Assembly: GCA_013076295.1 (NCBI GenBank)
Contig: RQOL01000876.1
Coordinates: 248,001-312,000, forward strand
Source of the DNA: Sanderia malayensis
Lineage: Eukaryota; Cnidaria; Scyphozoa; Semaeostomeae; Pelagiidae
Length of the DNA stretch: 64,000 nt
Direction: 5' to 3'
Under the pieces are notes generated by a model. That model saw only the letters and a program-made list of their open reading frames with translations, was not told where the DNA came from and did not search any database. The position numbers were made by a program, and so were the translations under genes. Positions 22,601 to 35,372 of this stretch are shown piece after piece; the first letter of the stretch is position 1, and the number at the start of each line of letters is the position of its first letter.

Positions 22601-23951
22601 ATGACATTCCAGAAAGAGTCAACACAGGGAAGTGGAGAAAAAGTATTTTTATGTAATCAATTTGGTAATACCTTTCCATATAAATGCAGGTTGGATCAGC
22701 ATATGAAAAAGCATGGTCTGAAAAATATTGTGTTAGCTGTTGCCGTAGCTTTAAGCGGGTTGATCATTTACGCAATCATTTAGAAAAATGTTCTCGTGCC
22801 GAGGAAAATGAATTTATTCCTTCCTTTGTTGTTAACGATGGTGAAAGTTTTGTTGTCGAGGCTGGTGAAGGTCTTGTTGTTCACGATGGTGAAAGTCTTG
22901 GTGTAGAGGATAGTGAAGGTTTCGTTGTTGACAACAGTGAAAGTTATGTATTTGAAGATGGTGAAATTTTTTTTATAGAGGTTGGTGAAAGTCTTGGTGT
23001 AGAGGATGATGAAAGTTTTGTTACTGACGACGGTGAAAGTTTTGTATTTGAAGATGGTGAAAGTTTTGCTATAGAGGCTGATGAAAGTCTTGGTGTAGAG
23101 GACGGTGACGGTTTGGTTGTAGAGGCTGGTGAAAGTCTTCTTGTTGGTGAACCTGATGAAATGGATGTCAGCGGAGACTCTACACGTTCTGGCTATTGGA
23201 AAAATTATAGGGAGAGAAAAGGAAAAGGTCAGTGATTAGAACAAATAGCAAAATCATTATCATCTCCATTGAATAAAAATGAATAAAAAATGAATAAAAA
23301 ATTCTGAAAGACGTTGTTCAAAATCAGCCGAAAGCCCTGCAAGAAATAATGGCATATACAAATCGCCGAAGTTTTAAAGAAGCACAACTTTGTAAATCTT
23401 TAATTAAATATGTAAAACAGCTTAACAGCGCAAAAGAGTATGGTTCATTTTATAATTTAATCTTTAATTTGCTTGAAGATCAGTTGGACGATGAAGATTT
23501 TAGGATTTGGCTCATCGGTACATAAAATTAAATCTCATGATACAAACGTTTCAAAAAAAGCTTTAATGCATAGAAGGAAAGATCATTTCGAGACAAGCGT
23601 GGAAGGCGGAAGTTGGATCCAGAAATTGCAAAGAGAGTGTATGATATTTGGGTTGAAAAAGGCATAAGCTCGACTGATGAGCGAAATCAAGTTAATATAA
23701 GTAAGGGTCCTCTTTTGGAAATTTATGGATATGCTCCCTCAAATCCGAACATCAACATCGAGAGCGGAAAAACAAACGTAATCGGAGTGTTTATTCGGCA
23801 AAGAGACGTATTGCCACATGTACTGTCAGGGGTATTCTCAATAAACTGATTGAATTAAATATTGATGTATCCTACGGGAAAGTTCAAGCCTTGAAACCGT
23901 TTTTTATCGCATACCCGAAGGACAAGGGGTTAGCCCTTTGCTTATGTAAGT
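22601..23951 (+). pseudogene. C2H2-finger / DDE-like transposase gene, 5' half
   Basis: ATG at 22601 begins a segment with a degenerate C2H2 finger (FLCNQFGNTFPYKC...HMKKHG). After a frameshift near 22725 a second finger follows, KYCVSCCRSFKRVDHLRNHL. An acidic octapeptide array (22828-23163) comes next. Then, in shifted frames, QNQPKALQEIMAYTNRRSFK and LLEDQLDDEDFRIW (23300-23515), RRKLDPEIAKRVYDIWVEKG, DERNQVNISKGPLLEIYGYA, and ALKPFFIAYPKDKG. The frame is cut at 23951 by the 14.1-kb element and resumes exactly at 38102. Several frameshifts and stops show that it was already, or is now, a pseudogene. C2H2 fingers in front of a DDE-like region are common in DNA transposases; I do not know the superfamily. 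Confidence 0.7.
22828..23163 (+). repeat. Fourteen-copy acidic octapeptide repeat (24-bp unit)
   Basis: Fourteen in-frame copies of an 8-residue unit with consensus V-V-E-D-G-E-S-F/L, for example VVNDGESF, VVEAGEGL, GVEDDESF, VFEDGESF and LVGEPDEM. All are in one open frame between the zinc finger and the catalytic region. Spacing is strictly 24 bp, so the array grew by unit duplication while keeping frame. Confidence 0.9.
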
Positions 23952-23953
23952 TA

Positions 23954-24090
23954 CCGTAAATGACGAAATTAGCGCCCCCTGCCAAATAACCGCCCCTGCC
24001 GAATAAGCGCCCCCGGGATAAAGGCAATTTTTGTAATAAGCGCCCCTGCTTGAATAAGCGCCCCCTAAAGAAACGGGGCGCTTATTTCAA
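23954..24090. repeat. Left terminal inverted repeat region of the 14.1-kb element
   Basis: CCGTAAATGACGAAATTAGC is followed by repeated GCGCCCCTGC / CCGCCCCTGCC words and a small palindrome around ACGGGGCGCTTATT. The first 20 bp match the right end exactly when inverted. Confidence 0.9.
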
Positions 24091-24246
24091 TATAGAAAAA
24101 ACAATGAATTTTATTGTGAAGATGTATTTCAATATACTTAAAAACAAGAAATTATTTTATAATCGGTCGTTTAATTATCTTCGCCTCCTCCTTAAAAGTC
24201 AACTCAAAATGAGAATATTTCTCTTCATAGTCAATGTTCTCTTTAA

Positions 24247-24269
24247 GGTGGTCGACTGGTCAAGAATCT
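24247..24269 (+). repeat. Subterminal 23-bp inverted repeat, left copy
   Basis: Begins GGTGGTCGACTGGTCAAGAA. The exact inverted copy is at 37837-37859. The copies lie 293 and 240 bp from their respective ends, which supports a single element and suggests a transposase binding site. Confidence 0.9.
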
Positions 24270-24753
24270 TTGATTTTCGTCAAAATTTCGATTTTCGGTT
24301 TTAGATATATTTTTGTAGGAAATTTATCAGGGAATTCGGTAAGGTAACTATATAGTGAACTTTGTTGACGAAAATGTATTGAAAATGGAAGAAACCAACA
24401 GTTGATATTCAGAAAATGATAATGTTTTGGTTGTAATTTCGATTTGTTCGGCCATTTTCCTCAGTTCTTTTCCTCGCGTTCGTTTTGACGTAGGCCACAA
24501 TGTCATACATCATTTCAACATACTCTCTTTCCTATTATATCCAATATAGATATACGTAAAAACCATGATTTATGAATACAGTGTATATAATTGTTATCAC
24601 TATATTCTTATACTGTTTGCATACACAGGCGAATTGCTGTTGCTGTTGCATTTTACGGAAGTTGGCGGGAACATTGTATGATTTTTTAGCAATTCTCTTG
24701 CAGCAGCTCCACAGAAATTTATATTGATATTGTATTTGGTTGATTTTGCTAGA

Positions 24754-26313
24754 ATGGAAGGTATTGATGGTAAAAGAAAGAGAAGTGCGAATAAAGATGA
24801 GATGGATCTTGTGTCCAGGGTAATTCGAACAGGTAACCTAAAATGTGCCCAAACACTGGCTGCAAAACAAATTACATCAGATCAGATCAGAATGTGTATT
24901 CATAAAATAAATGATATTGATAATATCTGTGCCATGCCATAGATGACTTATTCCTTATTTATTGATATGCTATTATGTACAATTATTCTTGTGAACCACG
25001 TTTTTTACCTTTTTTGGGAGCAGATCACTCTGGGAAGAAAAGTAAGGTATGTTTGCTGCTTACAGCAAGTTGTGCAGGTCCATCTCAAATTTGTTTTAAT
25101 ATCAAGTGAAGATGGCTAGCATACTTTTCGTTTATTTTCAATGCTCTATCACATACATGTATTTATTATAATAATATCATACTAATGTCCAAATCACACC
25201 AATCTTATTTTGTCTGCTCTATTTGCCTGGTTTTCAGTGTTTTGGTATAGTTTTGTTTTATAAGATCATATATTTTCAGAGGGATGGATATAAGGAATGC
25301 TCAGTGTGTCATTCAAGAGTCGGTCTGCGTACCAAGCAGTGTCCTCAATGCCAGTATAAGTTTGCTGGCAAGGAAAAGAACTGGGATGGAATTGCACAAC
25401 ATGCTTCCACCATGAAAGACACATACATCAAAGAGAAATTATTTGACCGTGTATGTGATAAAATTTCCAAATCTAGTGAAATATTGCTGATCTGTGGCTA
25501 GCCGTTTCTTGCATGTCTTTTAGTGCTTGACAATGAACTATTTTGCCCTTTAGATAGATCAGCTTGCCACAAAACCTGGATGGACTGGCATTGTTTTTTT
25601 GGTTCATCAGAATAGTCAAATTGCTCTGGGGGAAAGCAGGTTGTTTCAGCATAGCTACTCAACATTTGGTGCTGGCAAGCGAATCGAGGAAGCCATGAAA
25701 AAAAGTCTTTAATGTCATGAAACAATATCATATGGTAAATATAACTTTTCTGAGCCAACTATGCCACTGCTTTGCTATATTTCTATTTGCAGTTAGCATG
25801 AGCTATATTAAATCCAAGTTTCCAAATAAAGTTAGCCTTATTAACTAAAGCATGTACTTATATTGCAGGGCAAAGCACTGAAACAAATATTAACCATGAG
25901 GTTCCAAATGCTAATGTTTCTGAAATGGTAACAGCTGAAAACCAAGATTCAAGAGAGCATGAAATCATAACACTTCCACAGTCCTTGTCTTCCCCAACTT
26001 CTGAGCCTATCCCTTCTTCATCTCAGCCACCACAAACCTTGCCTGCTTCCCAACCTATCCCTTCTTCATCTCAGCCACCACAAACCTTGCCTACTTCCAA
26101 ACCTATCCCTTTTCCATCTTCTACAATGTCATCTTCTTTCTCTGTTATTTCTTCTGTTGCTTCTGAAATTTTCTCTAGTGGAAATGATTCATTACCCTGC
26201 ACTCGGCCTACCTCTACATCTTTGGTAACCTCCTTGTCTTCTTCTTCAGTTAGTGGGCATCGTCCTGCAAAAATTGTTACCTTAAATGGAAAGAAGTTTT
26301 TGGTTTTTTTGTA
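24754..26313 (+). CDS. Zinc-ribbon, Ser/Pro-rich accessory gene of the 14.1-kb element
   Basis: Unrecognised multi-exon gene. ATG at 24754 gives MEGIDGKRKRSANKDEMDLV, then CAQTLAAKQITSDQ. A tiny exon may lie at about 25022-25041 (DHSGKKS). The next exon (about 25279-25450) follows a TTTTCAG acceptor: CSVCHSRVGLRTKQCPQCQY carries four cysteines in CxxC pairs, a zinc ribbon. It is followed by WDGIAQHASTMKDTYIK. A further exon (about 25556-25700) has PGWTGIVFLVHQNSQIAL and FGAGKRIEEAMKK. The last exon (about 25870-26313) holds near-identical Pro/Ser repeats (PIPSSSQPPQTLP) and ends in AKIVTLNGKKFLVFL. The gene is convergent with the KDZ transposase. I infer an accessory DNA-binding or regulatory factor; exon joins are by eye. 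Confidence 0.5.
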
Positions 26314-26489
26314 AGTAGATAAGAATTTACGTTTAAGCATGACAATATTAATCTACTTCTTGTATTGACAATCGTAAATATGTTTTGTAATTTCAAAAGT
26401 GTTTCATGTTCTATTAAAATCATATTTCTATAATATATAGTAAAATCTGGTAATTTGTAATCATACGTAATAATATATATATTCTACAC

Positions 26490-29400
26490 TCACTGTGTCA
26501 AATTGTCCATAACACTGTCTATGATATTAGCATCAAATTCTTCATCATATTCTTCGTCGTCATCATTTTCATCGGAGAATTTCGTTTCTTCACTGTTTTC
26601 CTCCTCGGCGATTGTCAATTGAACAGGGTTGAATCCGAGAGCCTTCTTGAAATGAAAGGCTGCCATTCCAAGTCGTTGCTTGCAGATATAAATCCCATGA
26701 CGTTTCAAGCAAATCATGGCATTCAAACTTTGCTGCAATTGTTCGGCTGAGTTACGATGGAAATAGTTCTTGGAGAAATCATTAAGCAGATTTTGGTTCA
26801 TTAAATATATCAGCATATGCGAAGTCGATAGTACCTTTATCACGCAAAATACCTTGATTTGTGCATCTGATGTGCTAAGAATTTCAATTATGTTGGAATT
26901 TTCGCCTCCTGAATTCAGTGCTGCAATGTAGATACATTCATGAACCATGACTGAAAGCATGGAAAGTGGTTATTATAGTTGCTTTGGAAAACTTCAACTT
27001 GATGAGAATATGCAATTGTATACCTGTAAGACCCTGTTCGATTCCTAAAATTTCCTGTTGATGCTTGTTAATCCTTTCTTGAAAAAAACTTGTAAAGCTG
27101 CCCATCTCCTCAACCAATAACGACAATTCCTCTCTGCATCGTTTTAAAATTACATTCTTGTCTACGATTTGCTTGCGAAGCCATACAGGTACAACGTAAC
27201 ACTCAGCTGAAATCAACATAATTTGTTATCGCATTATTATTGTCCGTAGAATCTTCGTGGATCTTGTACAATTACTATTTGTTAAAGGGCTACTCTCACC
27301 ATATTTTTTTATTTCAGTTCTGGGTAGTTTTTGACGTAAAAACAGGTACTGTGCTTTTTAAATTTCGAAATTCGCTCATTAACACCTCTTTTCACGGCTC
27401 CAAAAGTGCGATTTTCAGGCCATTTTTGAAAATGTCGCGCAACATGAAACAATCTGGGCCGAGGTTGTGTGACGTAGATGCCGGAACGCATCACAACTTC
27501 TCTCTTTGGCTTCAGTATGGAAAAATCAACGTCGCGTCCGGTTTTCTCCCTTGTTTTCAATGATAAACACAAATGTTTTTTCAAACCACTTCAACACCAT
27601 CATTACAAAGCTTATTGACATCTCCCTGTGTGTTTCTTTTTAATTTTCGGCATTGTTAAGGGCTGAAAATTGACCCCAAAGCTGATGCAGTGACAATGGA
27701 TTTTTCCAGTATTCACACGCCTCACGTGTTTATCTGTTCATCACTCAACCTCTTGCTCTTCCTTCCTTTCATTTGCGTGATAAAACAACCAGCTAACGTC
27801 CGTGAATCGTGATATAATAAATTTGTTTATCGTTTCCATCAGTTCTGTAATCTATTTGATCAAGTTTTGACGTGTGCTTGGTTTTAGCAAGATAATTATG
27901 GATTATTTTTGTATTTACTACTTGGGTTTTTGTCAAAGATATTGAAATGCTAAAGTAATGCGCTGTTAAAAAGTTGCTCAAATTGAAATTGTTTGGTTGA
28001 CATAAGCATGGAGTTCTTGTTATAAATTATATATCTTGGTAATTACATTGAAACCTAAGGCAAAGTAAAGGTGTATATTGTTGACAAAGTCAGGCAATAT
28101 GATCAAAACCAGAACACCAGTATGAAGCCCAACATTGTGCTGGAAAGTTTTTCTTCGAATTCACATTGAACTTGTGAAATCTTCGATCTCTGGACATTAA
28201 TGTTTACACTCCTGGAAGGGGTTTTCTGGTTTTTCTACGCAGTTATGACCATCTACACTTGAAATTTTACCAACATATGAGCTGCTGCTTCAAATACACA
28301 CCAGATAAGACAAATAGGGTTATTTTCATGCATTATTAGTCGAAAATATCAAAATTCTGCTTTACCCGTGCCAGGACCTGCTCGGCCTAGCGATTTTGCA
28401 AATTTTTAACTGACCCGATCTGGTTTAAATCTTATAAATGCATAGATAAGAGCTCACCAATTTTCCATACTATCAATTCTATTGAAAAGTTGTTGGAAGA
28501 GAATTGTTGCTCCTCTTTAATTGAATAGATTTCTAATTCATACTGTTGTTTAAAATCATCCCGCACGACTAAAGACTGTATGTATAGCTCGCTCGAGACT
28601 GCGACGTTGAGGTCGAAAAACATGCCGGCTTGCAGCGAAAGCGTTAGCAAATCATCCTCATTTGTGTGAAAAACTCACGCTTTTCATGATAAACGAGGCA
28701 TCAACAGATTCGTTAGATCCTGAACTAGTTCATGGCATGGTTTAATTTTTTAAATACGACTTGGTTTTGACTATAGACATGCAAAACGTTTTCATGCGAG
28801 CTTTGGTACTGAACACAATAAAGTAAATTTCCTGCGTTCCGGCATCTGCGTCACACCGGCCTCGCCCCAGTTTTCTCTATGCCCGACTTTTTTCTGAAAA
28901 TCGCACTTTTGGAGCCGTGAAAAGAGGTGTTAATGAGCGAATTTCGAAATTTAAAAAGTGCAGTGCCTGTTTTTACGTCAAAAACTACCCAGAAATGAAA
29001 TAAAAAAATATGGTGAGAGTAGCCCTTTAAGAATTCTCAGTTGACAACCAGCATGCTATAAGTTATGCATGTAAGGGAATGTGGCTAGGGAATTTAATGT
29101 CAGTATAAAGGTCGTGTTCTTTTTGCATTATGAGTTGCAGTGTGCGAAAGTTTTCGTTGGATGAAAACAACTAAAAGCCTGCATGGATTTGGAGAAAACA
29201 TGATGGTGAGTCAATTTATATTAGAACACAACTGCGTTTACACTGATATGCGAATTAAGGATTTTTTTGAATTCTTGCTCAGAAATTTCGTACAACAATA
29301 TTCCCTTTTCCTCGTCATCTATGATTAAACTTTAATACCAAAGTGTTCTCAATTTCGATTGTAAAGCAAGTGAATCAGTCATATGAATGCCGAATGTAGC

Positions 29401-32400
29401 GGGCAGTAAATTATGATTGCTTTGCTAGAAAGAAATTAGTTCAGAAAATGATTTTTACAAAAGGATATGATAAAATTACCTGCATCGGTCTGCCAAGCAA
29501 ACTTTCCAAGTGCCACATCTGCCTTTTCCAACTTAGAATATCTTTTTGAGGAAATACTACTGACAAGATTGTATTTATCAACAGTAGATTCCAGAACGCT
29601 TCTATTCTTCGAAATTTGTTTGCGGATCTTAATGCGTTTCTTTGAAGAATCTGTTTATAAGAATATATCAATAATTTGAAACAACACATCAAAAACAATA
29701 GAACAAAATTAACAATAATGACGATTGAAGCTTATTGTCATGTCCTTTCCCACAAACCCTGGAGTAATACTTGCTTATGGTTAGGGTAAAGGTTAGGGTT
29801 AGGGTTAGGGTTTGGGTTAGGGTTACCGTTAGCACATATAGAATACACTCGGGGAATTAGAATGTTAAATGAAGTCCTAAATTAATTGAAGTTTTTATTT
29901 AAAAATAAGATTATTAGCCCTAATCTTAACCCGAACTCCAAACCTTAACCCTAACACCCTCTTCCTCCCACCTTCGTAAAGCTCCATTCAGTCTCTCGTC
30001 AAAAAAGTTCCCGTATTAATTGGCCCTTATGATTTTTGAGATTATTTACCTGCTAATTTGGATACTTCAAGCTTTTGCTGTTTAAGATTTATATAAATAT
30101 GTACAAGCCGTGTACGCAAAACATCAATGGTTTGCCCAGTTAACTGTTCTTTGCCATCACGTAAAGCTTCCTCCTTTGTATAGCTACTATCACAAAATAG
30201 TTTCCTTTCAAGCAATGCCATTCGTTTTTTCTTACGGCCATAATTTTCCTTGGTGCTGTTCAGTAAACAATATAGCTCTTCTTGCCCTAAATTTGATGCA
30301 AATAATTAACTACTGTTAAAACACGAAGACACCCGAAATGCTCTTCATCAAAATCGCATAGCAATGAACATGAAATTATTCATGATTGGTGTCAAACCTG
30401 TCAATATACTACTGGCTTTATCTGTGTTATCCATGAATTTGTCAACGATTGGTACTGAAAATAGCTCTTCGTGTAACTTGAAGTATTCAGCCAATTGATT
30501 TACAATTGTAGTTGAGCTATTTCGCTTTAAAGATGCTGAAGTGAAATAAAAACATGGAGGGAGTGAACGACGTTGAAAAATGTGATTGATTCATAATTTA
30601 AATAATGTACCTACATGTTGAATACTGGAAGAATAGGCGAACAATAGAGTTTGCAAGATAAGAAGTACCTTTGGCTTTTTCTCTGAAGTCTGCTTCCCAA
30701 TTTGCTATCATGTCATCTCCTATTCTTATGTTGCTATCGTCAACAGAGTTAATCAGAGCATCCTTTTCCTTTTTAATTAATGTTAATCTTTGCTTTGTCT
30801 GATGAAATACGAAACAAATGAATTTATTTAAGTTATAGAAAAAGTTGCAGGTAAAGGGTCGTAGTATTAGTAAACAAATTTAAAAGGGTACGGTATTTTT
30901 TGGGGTGGGTCCCTTGACTTATGCTTTACATTCACATGTTGTTTCACATTTTACATTTGTATGTACAAGGATTTACAATATTCCATGATTTTACCATAAT
31001 GTCATATTATGTACCACATACTATGTACCACGTATTTTATTCTATATTTTGGTTGATGGTTACTTCAGGAGAATGATAAGAACTTTAAAACATGATTCTG
31101 GTATTCATCTAGTAGTTTGAGCAAAATGGCAAATTATTAATCCAGGGGGAATTATTCAAAGTGTTGAAATGAGCTTCATCCATCAGTGAAACGAATGATA
31201 TGGCACAAAAAATATTACCTTCAGATACTGTTTTCCTAACGATAAGGGTAAATTCTCGATTTTTCTTTGATTCCAAAAGGCTGTATGTCGAGTCAAAGTG
31301 TCTTTGCGAGCTAATAACCAATAAAGAAAATAACCAATAACGAATTAACTTTTTCTTTGCCGCGTAGTGCGGAGTAAAATTATTGGCCATAAATACAAAG
31401 TAATTAAATTCTGATTGCTATGCCCGAAGCATTCATATTCTTTGTTGTAATTCCGCACTTTGCAAAGTATGAAAAAAACTGCTCCATACTCTCTCCAGTT
31501 GACAATGCTGCTTTCTCCTGATAAGATCCTCCCCAAACAAGCTTTGCAGGGTAACAATAAAAAGACTTTATAGACATTGAAATGACAGGTATATTTGTAC
31601 ATCACATCAATGTATCAAATTATACTGAAAATAGCATATAAACCATTAGAGTGTCGAGTACCTGACAATCCAATGAATGTGCTTTTGCATGCATCACAGA
31701 GAGTGCTTTTGACGAGTTCAATAAATTGGAGAACTCCTGTAATTTCTTTACGACGCGCTCCAGCCACGGCCAGTATTTGCACATGATGTCTTGCCATATG
31801 AACTGCATGTTCAATGTCTCGGAGAGTAGTTTATGGAGGTACAGGGCATATCCATACTGTTCACCCGCAAACATATTTACAGCTTTTAAAGCCAAGACGT
31901 GTCGACACCCTGCTACTACAAGCCCAGTCTCATCTAACGTAGAAAAATTTGCTTGTGATCGAGATCTTGCTGCTTGCCAGTACGAAGCACCACAAAGTTT
32001 GTCATCAGCATAATCCTGTAAAAATTTAACAGCGGACGGATAATTACTACAATAATTAGTATACTAAAATCTAGTAGTTTCGTGGAGTAGTTTCATTTCA
32101 ATGTCAAGATTATCAAGGCAAAAACTGAGGCTCACCTGACTACCCATCTTGTCGTAAAGATTTTTCATATGTCCCTGAACATGATCATCTGGCGCAATAA
32201 ATATATCACCATATAGCGATTCTTCTTGTCCCCTAAAAAATAACATTTATGGTTCGGATATATTGCATTTAGCATGCGGTTGCACTCTGAGCTTGAATTA
32301 TAGCCAGACTTGCAATCTTACCTGGGTACTTTCTTGAACCTGTATGTTTTGCGATGTCCATCTACGTGAATAGAGTGACAGTTCCTGTCGCAAACGGGAC

Positions 32401-34060
32401 AAACAAAGCTACTCTCTTCAATCTGAGCACCTAAACGGTACTTGCATGAAATCCATTCTCTAAATGATTTCCCAAAGGACGTAGCATTTATTACACAACC
32501 CTGAGAAGGAGATGAATCGCTCGTTCAAAATTATGCACAAACAAATTCTTTTCAAAAAGAGTAAAAGTAAACATTATTCAAACCTGTCCCAATTTTTTGG
32601 CACCACGTTCCAGACTTTTCAAAAAGGATGACAATGATGTACCAGGGGAATTGTTGCTTACTTCTTCCCAAAACTCAAGCAATTCAGTTGCATAAAAAAA
32701 TTTCGACTTCTGTGGACTGGCTGGCCAATAGCCCGATACTATCATCGCAACTTGTGATGAACCAACAGAAGCATATGTACAATTAGTGCATTGAAAAAAC
32801 ACATCATTAAATTCAAATCGACCTAAAATGGAAGAAGTTAGAATTAGCTTCAGTTTTGTTTATATATGTAGATTACGAAGTGTTATTTATGTGCATTGTT
32901 TACTGTGCTTTGAGACAAACAAAGTATGCAATTAGGTATCAAAAATTAAAATTAACCATTCAACGTGATCACTGTTATAACTTGTTGAACGCAATTTCGA
33001 GCAATGGTTCCATTACTCTTGCAAACTGGACATTTTGTTCGCCAAATCACTGGAAGACATCTCTCTGTGGAAGGAAACATTTGTTCAGCTAGTAGCTAAA
33101 AGAATAGGTCAATAACCCAACTTAATGGAAGTATGAAGAATTGTGTTACCAATAGTGATGATATTGGAGTCGAAGACTGTTTCGTTATTCTTTATTCCTT
33201 CATAAAAGCCATTTATCCATACGTTGCGATTATGAAATGGACACTCGTTATGCAATATGCCATCACACTCAGAACAGAGAAACTTCCTACACTCTTGACA
33301 CTTTATGACAGCCTCATTTAGGTTACATTTACAGCAAATCGCATGTTTTTCTGGAATGGAATTTCTTAAAAGCAAAGCATGAAATAAGTTATTTCTTGCA
33401 TTTGCCCAATTTCCCTCAAGATTTATTTTTCTCCTTTCCCAGGCAGTTTTTTCCATTTTAAATGGAATATCTTTCTCAATTTCATCCAGCATTGTCAGAA
33501 ATTCTGGAGAATATTCTCTCTCTGACTCCATAATATCTGCAAAACACAAAGCTCTGTTACCAATATATTTTGCATGATGCAATAAAAACTTTGTCCAAAT
33601 TCGACTACTTCTCACCATCATCTATTGAATCGTGCTCCACTGAATAATCAGGCAAATTATATGTGCTTGATGATGATGCAACTGCTGGACCTTGGTAAAA
33701 ACAAATTCCTTGTAAATCTAGTAGTTGACCTAAACAGCAGAATCAATTCAAATCTTTATAGAATTTTATCAAATAACGAAAGAGCATACCTGAATTAGAT
33801 TTTAAAGCTTTTACCACCTTTTTCTTCCTTGGATATGTTTTAGTGCTTTTGACTTCATATTTACCGGTCAAACAGTCCTTATTTTGCTGGTAAACCTTTA
33901 TTTTTTGACTCTTTCGTGAAATACCAAGAGAAGGAATATCATCAAGGTCTGCCAGTGCTTCTTCAAGAGAGCCCTGCTTCTTTTGTTTACACTTAGTTTT
34001 TTCCTTTTTAAGAAAAAAAAGGCCATTCATTGCCACAAAACATGCTTCTTTATGCTTCAC
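26490..34060 (-). CDS. KDZ (Zisupton-like) transposase, about 16 exons, apparently intact
   Basis: Exons by splice signals, approximately: 34060-33790, 33729-33616, 33536-33150, 33095-32957, 32822-32584, 32500-32322, 32232-32136, 32015-31662, 31541-31420, 31310-31219, 30801-30670, 30539-30399, 30289-30053, 29651-29481, 27206-27026, 26945-26490. The N-terminal part has a Cys/His cluster (CCKCNLNEAVIKCQECRKFL then CPFHNRNVWINGFY). Then come SGYWPASPQ and LLEFWEEVSNNSPGTS; FVCPVCDRNCHSIHVDGHRK with the first catalytic Asp; FIWQDIMCKYWPWLER with the second; VMHAKAHSLDCQ; VWGGSYQEKAALSTGESMEQ with the acidic residue; and RHTAFWNQRKIENLPLSL. Helical exons and a Glu/Asp-rich tail follow. I found no stop or shift in these exons. 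The donor of the 31541-31420 exon is unclear (GC or misplaced). KDZ enzymes are cut-and-paste transposases. A decayed paralogue lies at 0.8-6.9 kb. Confidence 0.8.
27286..29026. mobile_element. TTAA-flanked non-autonomous element, copy 2 (complete, 1741 bp)
   Basis: TTAA at 27282-27285 and 29027-29030 flank ends reading AGGGCTACTCTCACCATA. Terminal inverted repeats are about 150 bp, and the left and right arms match nearly throughout. TTAA duplication with AGGG ends suggests a Kolobok- or piggyBac-type element. It has no transposase. It sits in the KDZ intron between the exons ending at 29481 and starting at 27206. Confidence 0.92.
29776..29955. repeat. Interstitial telomeric repeats, two opposed blocks
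   Basis: 29778-29826 carries (TTAGGG)-type units with variants (AGGGTAAAGG, AGGGTTTGGG). 29925-29955 carries the complementary CCCTAA/CTTAACCC type. The blocks are inverted about 100 bp apart, inside an intron of the KDZ transposase. Confidence 0.85.
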
Positions 34061-35372
34061 TAAAGATCTTTCTGCATAATAATCACTTCAGAAATAGATA
34101 TAGGCAAAAAACAGACAGATTTGCATGGCTCAAGCATAATCATCCCAATCAATCATACTTTTACAAAATCTTTAACAACAAGCAAAGATTACATGAAACA
34201 TATATAACAAAAACCCTTTGATAATAAGTAAGCCCTCAGAAACTTCCTGTTTACATTAACAGTCAATGCTACATATGCAATTGAATTTTGTTTTGCTTAG
34301 AGATAACCCAAATATTTCAATACAAAAATAAAAAATTTCACATTAAATGTGTCATAAAGGCTGCCAGATCTCATATAAGCTTAGTTTGATAGAACCAGAA
34401 CTTGATTTGACCAGTTTCTGTATTGTTCTCAGGATAATTCAACTGTCTGGTTGATAAAATAAGTGCAAAAATTAAAATCCAAAATAAACATTAGGATACC
34501 AGACAAACAATGTCTCTTTAAACAACATAACTAAAGGTGCCATTGACTTGTGGGGTATATCAAATCTTTCTGAGATTGTTGTAGCATAAAGTTACTGAAT
34601 ATATACAAAAGTATATGCAGTAATTCTGTACAAAATTATCACATACCACTGTATTAAATCTCGGGGTAGTGGTGCATAGAAACATGTATCTAGTTAGGCC
34701 TATACAAATCACAATTAAATCACCCTACACATGCAAAACGTTCAAGAAGTCATCTGAAATAAAAATCGCATAAAGTAGATGCCTCTAACCTTGGCTGGGA
34801 CTTCCATTCTTTATGGAACAGTGTAGAACAGTAAGTGTAACATAATAAACTCTACACACTGCAAAGAAGGCGAACGTCGACCATTACAACAACTGATGAA
34901 TAGCGTAGTGTGTCGTGTCGTGCTGGTGCGCAATGATGAAAAAATGTCCGTTACGCACCCAAAGTCTGACTGTATTTATTTCTACAGTGTATATATAAAG
35001 GCAGTTTTGCACATATCAACAATGCATATATGAGCCGTGAGAATGGGTTGATCATTTGAAAGCTCCAAATCTCTGGAGTTTATATCCGGAGCTACTTTCG
35101 AGCTGTATTTTAACTCTTTGCAGTATTATTCTCATAAAGATATAGACCAAACTAGCTGAAATTGCATCATTATTCCAAAAGAAAGCATGTGATTGGACCG
35201 TTTGAGCAATGGAATGATCTGATTGGTCAAACACAATCAGCTGTTTTTATAACGCATGTTGTGGCCGCATCATCTTCGTACTTTTTGCTTTCCATGTGCT
35301 GTACTCTAACAACGATTTTCGAAGATATATTTCAACTTTAAGTGTCCGATTTTGGAAGCTAATACGTAGAAG
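34061..35372. other. Divergent intergenic region between KDZ and Mutator-like genes
   Basis: About 1.3 kb between the KDZ start (minus) and the Mutator-like start (plus). A TATATATAAAGG word lies near 34987-34999 and AATCAGCTGTTTTTATAA near 35235. Either could be core promoter sequence for one of the genes. No coding sequence is seen. Confidence 0.35.

Noticed and set aside
25498..26340. Minus-strand open frames opposite the zinc-ribbon gene
   Set aside because: They mirror plus-strand exons whose splice signals and repeats favour the plus strand.
27793..27981. A 62-codon open frame conserved at 27793-27981 (minus) and 40657-40845 (plus)
   Set aside because: The match is explained by two DNA copies of the same TTAA element; copy 1 breaks it and nothing suggests translation.
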